NCBI GenBank assembly: GCA_029556915.1
Contig: JAKQIT010000142.1
Coordinates: 87,439 to 151,438 of the forward strand
From: Pseudomonadota bacterium
Lineage (GTDB): Bacteria; Pseudomonadota; Gammaproteobacteria; Burkholderiales; Methylophilaceae
Direction: 5' to 3'
Length of the DNA: 64,000 nt
Part shown: in pieces, positions 9,000 to 20,065 of the stretch
Position numbering within the stretch: the stretch's first letter is position 1
Layout of the letters: each line of letters begins with the position of its first letter
Notes under the pieces: model-generated
The model's database searches: none
What the model was told of the DNA's origin: nothing
What the model saw: the letters and a program-made list of their open reading frames with translations, nothing else
Made by a program: the position numbers and the translations under genes

Positions 9000-9050
9000 T
9001 TAAAAAGAATGGCTAACAAAAAAGGGGGGGGGAACTGTTAGTCATTTTTT
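9000..9050 (+). terminator. Rho-independent terminator after pilC, with G9 in the loop
   Basis: AATGGCTAACA (9008-9018) pairs with TGTTAGTCATT (9036-9046) over 11 bp including one G-T pair, and a T-run follows to 9050. The loop is a run of A followed by nine G (9024-9032). It lies 29 nt after the pilC stop. Confidence 0.75.
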
Positions 9051-9114
9051 GACAAAACTTGCCACAACCCAATCCTGTCTATTTAGAAAATGTTAAAACA
9101 AAAATAACAACCAA

Positions 9115-9180
9115 ATTCATTTAAACGCTCTGCAAGCCAGTATTCATGCGGCTTACAAGGGCTTTATTTTTTATCGCACT
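9115..9180 (+). repeat. Dispersed hairpin repeat, copy 2 (degenerate right arm)
   Basis: GCTCTGCAAGCC (9127-9138), loop AGTATTCATGC, then GGCTTACAAGGGC, a worn right arm. The flank contains TTTATTTTTTATCGC in the plus orientation. It lies in the 335-bp gap between pilC and kup. The rest of that gap holds the pilC terminator and AT-rich sequence before kup that should carry its promoter, with no small gene seen. Confidence 0.65.
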
Positions 9181-9314
9181 ATTTTTACAAAAAAAATGAA
9201 CCAAGTTCAGCGACAAATATAACGTTTCATCTTACAATTCCCTTAAAATTTTTAATTGGATAAGCGGTCAATTTAGCTGATAATATTAGACATTCCACAA
9301 TATTACTTTTAGCT

Positions 9315-11195
9315 ATGTCTGCCAATCACAACAAAACTAAGCTTTCCGCCATTACACTTGCTGCCTTAGGCGTTGTTTTTGGTGATATTGGTACCAGCCC
9401 ACTATACACAATCAAAGAAGTCTTTTCAGTTGGCACGCACCCTGTACCACTTAACGAAGTCAATATGTTTGGTATATTGTCTCTAATTGTGTGGTCGCTC
9501 ATTATGGTAGTTTCGGTCAAATATGTTGCGTTTATTATGCGCGCAGATAACCGTGGTGAAGGTGGCATCATGGCGTTATTGGCACTAGCAAGCCAGAACG
9601 CCGCAGGCAACCCGAAAAAATTACGCACAATTATGCTGCTAGGCATATTGGGAGCTTGTATGTTTTATGCAGATGGCATGATTACACCAGCCATTTCTGT
9701 GCTGTCTGCTGTCGAAGGTTTAGAAGTAGCCGCGCCTGTACTTCACCCATTAATTTTACCAATCACATTGGTAGTGTTATTTGCTTTATTTTGGGCACAA
9801 AGTCATGGCACGGCATTAGTTGGTGCTTTTTTTGGTCCCATTATGTTGCTTTGGTTTAGTACACTGGCTTTGCTGGGCATTTCTGGTATTGTGCAAAATC
9901 CTACAATTCTACATGCGCTTAACCCTATTTATGCGATTCAGTTTTTTTCAACCAGCCCTTGGATTGCCTTTGTAGCGTTAGGTGCTGTGGTGCTCTCTGT
10001 CACAGGAGCTGAAGCTTTGTACGCGGATATGGGACACTTTGGTCGTTTCCCTATCCGTCTAGCTTGGTTCGGCTTTGTATTACCAGCACTTATTTTAAAT
10101 TACTTCGGGCAAGGTGCACTTGTCCTACTGCATCCAGAAACGGTTAAGAACCCTTTCTACTTATTAGCGCCTGATTGGATGCTCTACCCACTCATCGTAT
10201 TGGCCACTTTGGCGGCGGTGATTGCTTCACAAGCGGTAATCACAGGCGCATTCTCTGTTTCACGTCAAGCATTGCAACTCGGATTTTTACCCCGCATGCA
10301 TGTAGAACATACCTCCGAAAGCGAAGAAGGACAGATCTACATGCCTCGCGTTAACTGGGGGTTAATGTTGGCAGTTATGGTACTGGTGTTAAGTTTTAAA
10401 ACATCGGGTAACTTAGCGGCCGCTTACGGTCTTGCCGTCACGGGGGACATGATTATCACTACACTGCTTGCGGGCATTGTATTTCATCACCTGTGGGGTT
10501 GGAGCAAGACTCGCACAGGCCTGTTGGTAGCCTTGTTTTTAGTGTTCGACTTGTCGTTTTTTAGTGCCAATGTACTCAAAATACCAGATGGGGGCTGGGT
10601 GCCATTAGTGCTTGGAATTATCATTTTCACTTTAATGCTCACGTGGAAAACCGGCCGCTCACATCTATACACGCGACTTAAAAATGAAGCAATGGCGCTC
10701 GAACCATTTATTGCTGCGATTGGTGCACACCCTCCTACCCGCGTAGCTGGAACAGCAATTTTCATGACACCTAATCCTGATGGTGTACCGCACGCAATGT
10801 TGCATAACTTAAAGCACAACAAAGTGCTGCATGAAAATGTTGTGATTTTAACAGTGAAATTTTTAGATTTTCCCCACACATCCGCCGAAGAGCGCGTCAA
10901 CGTAGTGGCGCTTCCGCATAAGTTTTATCAAGTCACCGTTCGCTATGGTTTTAAAGATGAGCCTGACTTACCTCGTGACCTTAAGGTATGTGCTGAATCG
11001 GGTCTGGTGTTAGATGATATGGATACCTCATACTTTATTGGTAAAGAAATCCTCATCGCCAGCGAAAAATCAGGAATGTCCATTTGGCGCAAAAAAATCT
11101 TTATCGGCTTATTTAGAAGTGCTGAAACCATTACTAATCAATTTAAACTCCCACCTAACCGAGTAGTCGAATTGGGCTCTCAGTTGAAAATATAG
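9315..11195 (+). CDS. kup: Low-affinity potassium transport protein Kup
   Basis: A 626-aa KUP/HAK/KT family H+/K+ symporter of the inner membrane. The family signature GDIGTSPLY lies at 24-32 in the first helix. About 12 hydrophobic segments occupy residues 12-440. The cytosolic C-terminal region (about 450-626) contains the HNLKHNKVLHE segment typical of the family. Length equals that of E. coli Kup (622 aa). The gene stands alone: its upstream gap has a terminator and a repeat, and a separate lipoprotein gene follows after 105 nt. Confidence 0.96.
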   Translation: MSANHNKTKLSAITLAALGVVFGDIGTSPLYTIKEVFSVGTHPVPLNEVNMFGILSLIVWSLIMVVSVKYVAFIMRADNRGEGGIMALLALASQNAAGNPKKLRTIMLLGILGACMFYADGMITPAISVLSAVEGLEVAAPVLHPLILPITLVVLFALFWAQSHGTALVGAFFGPIMLLWFSTLALLGISGIVQNPTILHALNPIYAIQFFSTSPWIAFVALGAVVLSVTGAEALYADMGHFGRFPIRLAWFGFVLPALILNYFGQGALVLLHPETVKNPFYLLAPDWMLYPLIVLATLAAVIASQAVITGAFSVSRQALQLGFLPRMHVEHTSESEEGQIYMPRVNWGLMLAVMVLVLSFKTSGNLAAAYGLAVTGDMIITTLLAGIVFHHLWGWSKTRTGLLVALFLVFDLSFFSANVLKIPDGGWVPLVLGIIIFTLMLTWKTGRSHLYTRLKNEAMALEPFIAAIGAHPPTRVAGTAIFMTPNPDGVPHAMLHNLKHNKVLHENVVILTVKFLDFPHTSAEERVNVVALPHKFYQVTVRYGFKDEPDLPRDLKVCAESGLVLDDMDTSYFIGKEILIASEKSGMSIWRKKIFIGLFRSAETITNQFKLPPNRVVELGSQLKI

Positions 11196-11300
11196 TTTGG
11201 GTTAGCACTAGTTTAAGTCAACTTTTTAATACTACTACATTCAACCAAAGGCCTAGCGTATGCGTTAAGACGGCATTGTTGAATTATCGAAAGGCATCTC

Positions 11301-12116
11301 ATGAAATATTTTTCACTCATTATTGTCGCAATCACCACTCTACAATTTTCTGGCTGCGCAACTACAACTAAAGATAGCGTGTCAGGCGTTAAACGTTCTC
11401 AATTTATGCTATTACCCGCAGCATCTGTCGATAAAATGTCAGCGCAAGCCTACAACCAAACCATACAAGAAGCGAATAAAAAACAAGCGCTTAACGTTGA
11501 TAAAGCGCAAGTGGATCGTGTGCGTGCTATTTCAAACCGCTTGATTGCACAAGTCGGCGTGTTTCGTCCTGATGCCTCCAAATGGGCTTGGGAAGTCAAC
11601 GTTGAAAAAAATGACCAGTTAAATGCATACTGTATGCCGGGTGGAAAAATCATGGTGCTCACCGGCATGATGGATAAATTGCAAGCCACTGATGATGAGT
11701 TGGCAGCAGTGATTGGCCATGAAATTGCCCACGCGTTGCGCGAGCATGGTCGTGAACGTATGTCACAAGCCTATGTACAACAATTTGGCCTTCAAGCACT
11801 CGCCTCAATGGTGACAGGTGCAAGTGGTGGCGCATTAGTTAAAGGTGCGGGCATGGGGTCGCAACTCTTTTTTGCACTACCTAACGGGCGTGAGCAAGAA
11901 CGTGAGTCTGACCGTATTGGGCTAGAGTTGGCTGCTCGCGCAGGCTTTAACCCAGATGCGGCTGTGACATTATGGGAAAAAATGAGTGCTGCGAATAAAG
12001 GCGCGCCACCAGAGTTTTTAAGTACGCACCCCGCCAGTGAAAACCGCATTGCCGATTTAAAAGCACTCGCGCCAAAAGTGCGCCCACTTTATGAGGCTGC
12101 AAAAGCGGGTAAATAA
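11301..12116 (+). CDS. M48-family metallopeptidase lipoprotein
   Basis: A 271-aa zinc protease with a lipoprotein signal: lipobox FSGC with Cys19. The catalytic motif is HEIAHALREH with H140, E141 and H144, and the third ligand is E202 in the ESDRIG segment. This matches periplasmic Oma1/LoiP-like M48 proteases that act in envelope protein quality control. The end PLYEAAKAG lies after the conserved FLSTHPASENRI motif. It is followed immediately by a hairpin at 12118. Partners and substrates are unknown. Confidence 0.9.
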   Translation: MKYFSLIIVAITTLQFSGCATTTKDSVSGVKRSQFMLLPAASVDKMSAQAYNQTIQEANKKQALNVDKAQVDRVRAISNRLIAQVGVFRPDASKWAWEVNVEKNDQLNAYCMPGGKIMVLTGMMDKLQATDDELAAVIGHEIAHALREHGRERMSQAYVQQFGLQALASMVTGASGGALVKGAGMGSQLFFALPNGREQERESDRIGLELAARAGFNPDAAVTLWEKMSAANKGAPPEFLSTHPASENRIADLKALAPKVRPLYEAAKAGK

Positions 12117-12117
12117 G

Positions 12118-12142
12118 GCTTAAAAATATTCAATTTTTAAGC
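12118..12142 (+). terminator. AT-rich hairpin directly after the M48 gene
   Basis: GCTTAAAAAT (12118-12127) pairs perfectly with ATTTTTAAGC (12133-12142) around a 5-nt loop, 1 nt after the stop codon. The following GTAATTTTT gives a weak U-tract. It may be a terminator or a 3'-end stabiliser. Confidence 0.45.
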
Positions 12143-12150
12143 GTAATTTT

Positions 12151-12215
12151 TGCCCGAGCAAAAAATACTGCCCTGCGAGCCGCCTAGAATAAGGCTTGCA
12201 GCGGCATGCAAAAGA
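12151..12215 (-). repeat. Dispersed hairpin repeat, copy 3
   Basis: CTGCGAGCC (12173-12181), loop GCCTAGAATAA, GGCTTGCAG (12193-12201). The flank TGCCCGAGCAAAAAATACTG lies on the left, so this copy is in the minus orientation. Its loop is of the TAGAATAA type, the reverse complement of the loop in copy 1. Confidence 0.75.
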
Positions 12216-12254
12216 AGATGTGGATTTTAAGCCAAATTTAACAGTTTTAATTTT

Positions 12255-12284
12255 AAGCGCATTTCTCATGCGCTTTATTTTTTT
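12255..12284 (+). terminator. Rho-independent terminator upstream of dapD
   Basis: AAGCGCAT (12255-12262) pairs with ATGCGCTT (12268-12275), followed by TATTTTTTT. It would stop transcription coming from the M48 gene before dapD, whose own promoter must then lie between 12285 and 12339. Confidence 0.75.
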
Positions 12285-12339
12285 GCCGCGCTAATTTAGG
12301 TTAAAATAACGTTTTTTAATTAGCCAACAAGCCGAGAGA

Positions 12340-13170
12340 ATGATGGATCCACGTCAAAGTATTATTGAAGCCGCGTTCGAAGACCGCGCCAACATTAACC
12401 CAGCCAACGCATCAGCAGAAATTAAATCTACCGTTGCATCTGTGCTTGCCGATTTAGATAGCGGCAAATTACGTGTCGCTAGCCGCATTGGGGACACCCA
12501 GCAATGGGAAACCCATCAATGGCTTAAAAAGGCCGTTTTATTGTCGTTTCGTTTAGAAGACAATGTGTTGATGGATGACGGTGTGACCAAATATTTTGAC
12601 AAAGTACCACCAAAATTTGCCAACTACACTGAAGCAGATTTTAAAGCTGGTGGCTTCCGCGTGGTGCCAAACGCGATTGTGCGTCGTGGTTCATTTATTG
12701 CAAAAAACACCGTATTAATGCCAAGCTACGTCAATATTGGCGCGTACGTGGGTGAAGGTAGCATGGTGGATACTTGGGCAACTGTTGGTTCATGTGCGCA
12801 AATTGGTAAAAACGTGCACTTAAGTGGCGGCGTGGGCATTGGTGGTGTGTTAGAACCCGTGCAAGCCGGCCCCACCATTATTGGTGACAATTGCTTTATT
12901 GGTGCGCGTTCTGAAGTGGTTGAGGGCGTGATTGTTGAAGACAATTGTGTCATCTCTATGGGTGTTTATATCGGCCAGTCCACTAAAATTTACGATCGCG
13001 AAACAGGCGAAGTGTTTTATGGTCGCGTACCAGCCGGTTCAGTCGTGGTTTCAGGCAATTTACCCTCAAAAGATGGTAGCTATAGCCTTTACTGCGCTGT
13101 GATTGTTAAAAAAGTCGATGCTAAAACTTTAGGTAAAGTCGGTATTAACGAGCTGTTGCGTGGTATTTAA
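12340..13170 (+). CDS. dapD: Tetrahydrodipicolinate N-succinyltransferase DapD
   Basis: A 276-aa left-handed beta-helix acyltransferase of the succinylase branch of lysine and diaminopimelate synthesis. It transfers succinyl from succinyl-CoA to tetrahydrodipicolinate in the cytoplasm. Hexapeptide repeats run from about residue 100 to 215 (for example [18 protein letters not shown] and [13 protein letters not shown]). Length matches E. coli DapD (274 aa). A GAGAG ribosome-binding site precedes the tandem ATG. dapE and dapB are also in the window at 16.2 and 21.1 kb, in separate transcripts. A terminator follows. Confidence 0.97.
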   Translation: MMDPRQSIIEAAFEDRANINPANASAEIKSTVASVLADLDSGKLRVASRIGDTQQWETHQWLKKAVLLSFRLEDNVLMDDGVTKYFDKVPPKFANYTEADFKAGGFRVVPNAIVRRGSFIAKNTVLMPSYVNIGAYVGEGSMVDTWATVGSCAQIGKNVHLSGGVGIGGVLEPVQAGPTIIGDNCFIGARSEVVEGVIVEDNCVISMGVYIGQSTKIYDRETGEVFYGRVPAGSVVVSGNLPSKDGSYSLYCAVIVKKVDAKTLGKVGINELLRGI

Positions 13171-13269
13171 CAAACCAATGGGGATTGTTTAGTTTTCAAC
13201 AAATTTTACAATTGTGTCGTAATTTTGACGAAATAACTTTAGTCAACCATCCATTTCACATAAAAAATC

Positions 13270-13325
13270 ACCCCCTAAATTAGGCTGCAAGCGAGCATTC
13301 ATGCGCTTTTGCAGCCTTTTTTACA
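13270..13325 (+). terminator. Terminator after dapD, derived from or resembling the dispersed hairpin (copy 4)
   Basis: AGGCTGCAAGCG (13282-13293) pairs with CGCTTTTGCAGCCT (13304-13317), with a small bulge, around a loop containing GCATTCATG. Six T follow. The stem core TGCAAGC and the loop resemble the dispersed repeat, but the flanks are different. It works as a typical intrinsic terminator about 110 nt after dapD. Confidence 0.7.
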
Positions 13326-13411
13326 CCCTTTAGTTTTACCTTGGCACACACATTGCAAATACAGCATTATCAATTTTAATAGGATGTCTTACCAAAGGTA
13401 GGGTTGTTAAC

Positions 13412-14986
13412 ATGATAATGAGTCAATTTAATACACTTTTAATCTCTTTCGCACTGCTACTGAGCTGCATGGCTGGTTTTTTTGTGGCGCTTTACTATCA
13501 TCGTCATCAACGCAGTGTGAGTCAGGCTGACGTTGAACATGTCAACAACATAGTCGATGCACAAGTACCTAACCTAGCCTTTGTAGGTGAGCTAGCCGTT
13601 GAAGAAAATGCCAACGCTGAAAGTTCAGAACTCAATCAATTAGCCCTGCTTGACCATTTAACACAATTACCTAACCGCCGCGCGATGATGCAATATCTTG
13701 AAACGGCTATTAACCGTAGCGAGCGCAACGGTTCTAGCCTTGCGCTAGCGTTTATTGATGTGGATAACTTTAAACATATCAATGACACACATGGCCATCA
13801 AGTGGGCGATGAAGTGCTACAAAAAATTGCGAAAAGATTAGTAGCCGCAGTGCGTGGCTGCGACAAAGTAGCGCGCTTGGGCGGCGATGAATTTATTGCC
13901 ATCATTGAAGATGTTGAAGTTGATCAAGATTGTATCGCGATTGTGGAACGCATGGTGAGCTCAGTACGCGAATCATGCAACGTAGCACACACAGAAATGC
14001 ATTTATCTGTATCTGTTGGCGTGGCGATGTATCCTAAATCTGGTGATATTGACGAATTGATTCAAGCGGCAGATAAAGCCATGTATCGCGCCAAAAAAGA
14101 TGGCAAAAATCAATATCGCTTTTTTGATGAAGAAATTGCGCTGGCTGCTGAGCAATTGCTTGAAATGCAATTTGATATTAGAAACGCACTTGCAAATGAA
14201 GAATTTGTATTGCATTACCAAATTAAAATCGACAGCATCACCCGCACCCCCGTAGGCGCTGAAGCATTTTTACGCTGGCAGCACCCTACACGCGGCTTAT
14301 TACCTCCATCAGACTTTATGGAAGCTGCTGAGCGTGTGGGTTTAAGTTATGCAATTCATGAATGGGTAAATGTGCAGTGCTGCCGCACCTTGCAACAGTT
14401 ACAACACTTACATATTCCATTTCACATTGCCATTAACTTATCGCATCAACAAATGGCCAACCCAAACTTGGTGGGTGAAATAACTGAATTGCTTAATCAG
14501 TACGATTTACCACCTTCTAGCGTCATTTTTGAAATCACCGAAGATGCAGCGCTCAGAAATCAAAGTTTGTTTAATGCACAATTGGAACGCTTTAAAACAG
14601 CGCATATTAAAGTGGCGATTGATGACTTTGGTACGCAATCTTCAAGTATCGTGAATTTACAAAATATGCCGGTGAGCGAGCTGAAACTTGACCCAACATT
14701 TACTGCGCAAATTACACATAACCATAAAACACGTAGCGTTATTCAAGCCATTATTGAGCTTGCCCATGTGCTTGGTTTAAATGTGGTGGCAGAAAACATT
14801 GAAACTGAAGAGCAACGCAAAGCATTAGCTGGGTTAGGTTGCGACCACATGCAAGGTTATTTATTTTCACGCCCCATGCCAGAAGAAAGACTGTTGGGCT
14901 TGCTAGTTAACCTTAACTTGCAGCTTGAAACTTCTGGCCAAGCCTTCATGAAAAACTTTCAATCCGCACCCAATGCGCACCGATAA
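13412..14986 (+). CDS. Membrane-anchored GGDEF-EAL protein (c-di-GMP turnover)
   Basis: A 524-aa protein with one N-terminal transmembrane helix (about 8-28), a GGDEF domain and an EAL domain. GGDEF is intact at 157-161. An inhibitory-site RGCD lies five residues before it, so it could make c-di-GMP under product control. The phosphodiesterase signature reads EAF (284-286) instead of EAL, while the metal-binding IDDFGT, the later Lys (ELKLD) and the Glu near the end (ENIE) remain. It may therefore act as phosphodiesterase, cyclase or both. No sensory domain beyond the helix is seen. It stands alone. Confidence 0.9.
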   Translation: MIMSQFNTLLISFALLLSCMAGFFVALYYHRHQRSVSQADVEHVNNIVDAQVPNLAFVGELAVEENANAESSELNQLALLDHLTQLPNRRAMMQYLETAINRSERNGSSLALAFIDVDNFKHINDTHGHQVGDEVLQKIAKRLVAAVRGCDKVARLGGDEFIAIIEDVEVDQDCIAIVERMVSSVRESCNVAHTEMHLSVSVGVAMYPKSGDIDELIQAADKAMYRAKKDGKNQYRFFDEEIALAAEQLLEMQFDIRNALANEEFVLHYQIKIDSITRTPVGAEAFLRWQHPTRGLLPPSDFMEAAERVGLSYAIHEWVNVQCCRTLQQLQHLHIPFHIAINLSHQQMANPNLVGEITELLNQYDLPPSSVIFEITEDAALRNQSLFNAQLERFKTAHIKVAIDDFGTQSSSIVNLQNMPVSELKLDPTFTAQITHNHKTRSVIQAIIELAHVLGLNVVAENIETEEQRKALAGLGCDHMQGYLFSRPMPEERLLGLLVNLNLQLETSGQAFMKNFQSAPNAHR

Positions 14987-15030
14987 ATAGCCTAATTACA
15001 CTCTTTAAATTAAGGCTGTTTTTCGTAATC

Positions 15031-15096
15031 TTCCTATCAGCACCTCTGCAAGCCAGTCTGCATGGGGCTTACAGAGGTGCTAATTTTTCTCGGGCA
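15031..15096 (+). repeat. Dispersed hairpin repeat, copy 5 (extended stem)
   Basis: GCACCTCTGCAAGCC (15040-15054) pairs over 15 positions with GGCTTACAGAGGTGC (15066-15080), with a single C-A mismatch that becomes a G-U pair on the other strand. The loop is AGTCTGCATGG. The right flank TAATTTTTCTCGGGC gives the plus orientation. Confidence 0.85.
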
Positions 15097-15188
15097 AATT
15101 TTTGGATAAAATAAAGCTATTTTTCATCTTCACATCAAGCCCGCATAAAACTGTTAAAATACCACTTTAACTTTTTACCTTTAACACC

Positions 15189-15535
15189 ATGCAACTGTTT
15201 GGCATCCCCAATTGCAACACCGTAAAAAAAGCGCGCGATTGGCTTGACCAACACAATATCGTTTACACGTTTCACGACTTCAAAAAAAATGGTGTCAGCC
15301 AAGCCCTGCTAGAAAATTGGCTAAGTCAAATGCCGTGGGGAAAATTAGTCAACCGCGCTGGCATGACGTGGCGCAATTTGTCTGAGCCTGAAAAAGCTGC
15401 TGTGGTAGATGTAGCCTCTGCTATGCAGTTAATGCAAGCAAAAACATCGGTGATTAAACGCCCAATTTTAGTTAAAAGCGGCAAAATTTTAGCTTTGGGT
15501 TTTGATGAATCCAATTATCAAAAAATTCATAACAT

Positions 15536-15539
<4 letters not shown>
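15189..15539 (+). CDS. ArsC/Spx-family thioredoxin-fold protein (YffB-like)
   Basis: A 116-aa ArsC-family protein. The N-terminal motif MQLFGIPNCNTVKKARDWL has the family Cys at residue 9 in CNTV, so the second Cys of a CxxC is missing. RPILV near the C-terminus corresponds to the RPxxV loop of the fold. These small proteins are mostly annotated as arsenate-reductase-like or Spx/MgsR; the YffB subgroup is not a proven arsenate reductase and is often found with dapE, as here. It overlaps the following gene by 4 nt (ATGA), opening the coupled run to prmB. Confidence 0.88.
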
Positions 15540-18251
<2,712 letters not shown>

Positions 18252-18286
18252 GTCTTCGCTAAACTGCTCATTTTTCAGGCAAACCA

Positions 18287-19420
18287 TTGAACAACACCAT
18301 TACTTGGCAAGAAGCCAAACAAAGCAAAATCTGCGTTTGGCATTCAGAAAATGCCGCCTCTGCGCCTAAAAAAGTGCAAATCGCCGATGACACTATCAAA
18401 GCCGACGACGCTTACAAATTGTGCTGTGAAGGCACAGCATTACTTTGGCGTGGCGATTTTCAAAATGCCAAGCAACTATTACAAGCCCTGTCGCGCCGCA
18501 TCGATCGCCCTGGCAAAAAACCAAAAAAAACTGCGGCTACAATGCTAGAAGCGTTTCATTTGCATCGCCAAGCGCAATCACAAAAAGCGCGCATTTTAGG
18601 CATGTTAGTGGTGGAAATTAGCGTGGGCTACCACATTAACTTACGCCGCGCACCAGATGTAAAAGCCGCTTGCGAGCACGCTTATGGCAAAAGCACTGAA
18701 AATATAGTCGTGAGTTTGCGTGAAATTTTAGGCTTAATCGGCGCTTACGAATGGCATAAAAATGGCGTAGAAATCGCCGCGATTAACAACAAAATTTACC
18801 CCAGTTATGGCGTTTTCTCGCCGATTCGCGGTGAATATTTAGATTTGGTAGATAAAGCGCCACTGCCAAATCCATGTAATATTGCATTTGATATTGGCAC
18901 GGGTACGGGCATTTTGTCAGCGATTTTAGCGCATCGTGGCATTAAAAAAATTATCGCCACAGACAATGCCCCACGTGCGCTAGTTTGCGCTAAGCACAAT
19001 TTTGAGCAATTACAGCTTAGCAACTACGTGACATTGATTGACACCAACCTTTATCCATCAAGCAATGAAAAAGCTGATTTAATCGTCTGCAACCCACCGT
19101 GGTTGCCTGCACACCCCAGTTCGGCATTAGAATCCGCCATCTATGATGAAAAAAGCCAAATGCTCAAAGGTTTTTTAAACGGCCTGAATGCACATTTAAC
19201 AGATTCGGGTGAAGGCTGGCTGATTTTATCTGATTTTGCTGAACACCTAGGCTTAAGAACGTGTGAGGAGTTGCAAAACTGGATTGATACTGCTGGCTTA
19301 AAAGTGATTGAAAAGTTAGACACCAAAGCCAAACACAACAAGCCGCTTGATAGCAATGACCCTTTGCATGAAGCACGTAAGTTGGAAATTACTTCTCTAT
19401 GGCGGCTAAAAAAGCTGTAA
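18287..19420 (+). CDS. Class I SAM-dependent methyltransferase with N-terminal extension (TTG start)
   Basis: A 377-aa methyltransferase. SAM motif I is FDIGTGTGILSAILA (about 198-212) and the catalytic loop is CNPPWLPA, an NPPW motif typical of N-methyltransferases acting on Gln or exocyclic amines. The first 185 residues are an extension with no recognised domain. TTG at 18287 is the only usable start after the in-frame stop at 18260, and AGG lies 7 nt before it; the first in-frame ATG would cut about 85 residues. It follows prmB by 35 nt and probably shares its transcript. The substrate is unknown. Confidence 0.82.
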   Translation: MNNTITWQEAKQSKICVWHSENAASAPKKVQIADDTIKADDAYKLCCEGTALLWRGDFQNAKQLLQALSRRIDRPGKKPKKTAATMLEAFHLHRQAQSQKARILGMLVVEISVGYHINLRRAPDVKAACEHAYGKSTENIVVSLREILGLIGAYEWHKNGVEIAAINNKIYPSYGVFSPIRGEYLDLVDKAPLPNPCNIAFDIGTGTGILSAILAHRGIKKIIATDNAPRALVCAKHNFEQLQLSNYVTLIDTNLYPSSNEKADLIVCNPPWLPAHPSSALESAIYDEKSQMLKGFLNGLNAHLTDSGEGWLILSDFAEHLGLRTCEELQNWIDTAGLKVIEKLDTKAKHNKPLDSNDPLHEARKLEITSLWRLKKL

Positions 19421-19448
19421 AAAAACTGCCGTTTTTAGCGCTTTTTTA
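19407..19448 (+). terminator. Possible terminator at the methyltransferase 3' end
   Basis: TAAAAAAGC (19407-19415) pairs with GCTTTTTTA (19440-19448), with an inner hairpin AAAAAC/GTTTTT. It overlaps the stop codon and ends in a T-run. Confidence 0.4.
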
Positions 19449-19451
19449 AAA

Positions 19452-19521
19452 CAAATCATTTCACCACCTCTGGAAGCCGCATGCAGACTGGCTTGCAGAG
19501 GCACAAAAATTTCTCGGCTAA
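19452..19521 (+). repeat. Dispersed hairpin repeat, copy 6 (loop inverted relative to flanks)
   Basis: CCTCTGGAAGCC (19467-19478), loop GCATGCAGACT, GGCTTGCAGAGG (19490-19501). The flanks are those of plus-orientation copies (AAATCATTTCACCA on the left and CAAAAATTTCTCGGC on the right), but the loop reads in the minus orientation. It lies between the convergent methyltransferase and fur genes. Confidence 0.85.
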
Positions 19522-19539
19522 TTTTAAGTGATAAAACGC

Positions 19540-19962
19540 TTACTTTTTACTATCGCAATTTGGGTTGCATGCACCGTATATGGTGAGCGAGTGGTCTTGC
19601 ATTTCAAAGCCTAATTTTTCAGCGGCAGATTTTTGTCTTTTTTCAATTTCCGCATCGTAAAACTCTTCAACGCGGCCGCATTTAATGCACACGATATGGT
19701 CGTGATGGCTACCGCCATTGAGTTCAAACACCGCTTTGCCACTTTCAAAATGGTGACGAATTAGCAAGCCAGCTTGCTCAAATTGTGTCAGCACACGGTA
19801 AACTGTGGCTAATCCCACGTCTTCACCAGCATTAATCATCACTTTATAAATATCTTCTGCCGACAAATGACGATCTTTACTGTTTTCAAACAGGCTTAGA
19901 ATTCTCAATCTTGGCAATGTGGCTTTTAAGCCAGCATTTTTTAAGTCGTTTTGGTCATGCAT
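19540..19962 (-). CDS. fur: Ferric uptake regulator Fur
   Basis: A protein of 140 aa from the ATG at 19962; an AAGG eight nt upstream favours this start (MHDQNDLKNAGLK) over an extended one. The N-terminal winged helix (LKATLPRLRILSLFE, TVYRVLTQFEQAGLL) binds DNA. The metal sites are seen in HHFESGKAVFE, SHHDHIVCIKCG with a CxxC pair, and the last Cys pair CNPNC. Fur with iron represses iron-uptake genes; the Fur box before feoA at 31941 is a likely target. It is divergent from bamE, as in many betaproteobacteria. Confidence 0.96.
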   Translation of the reverse strand: MHDQNDLKNAGLKATLPRLRILSLFENSKDRHLSAEDIYKVMINAGEDVGLATVYRVLTQFEQAGLLIRHHFESGKAVFELNGGSHHDHIVCIKCGRVEEFYDAEIEKRQKSAAEKLGFEMQDHSLTIYGACNPNCDSKK

Positions 19963-20065
19963 GATGGTTACCTTAAAGGGTTGCGCGCGCACAAAAAGCT
20001 TGCAGAATTTGGGTGCTTGGCGGCAACGTGTTATATTAACGCTTATTCAAATTAAAGTCATTTTT

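Noticed and set aside
9024-9032. G9 run as a phase-variable coding tract
   Set aside because: It lies in the loop of a terminator after pilC and not in an ORF.
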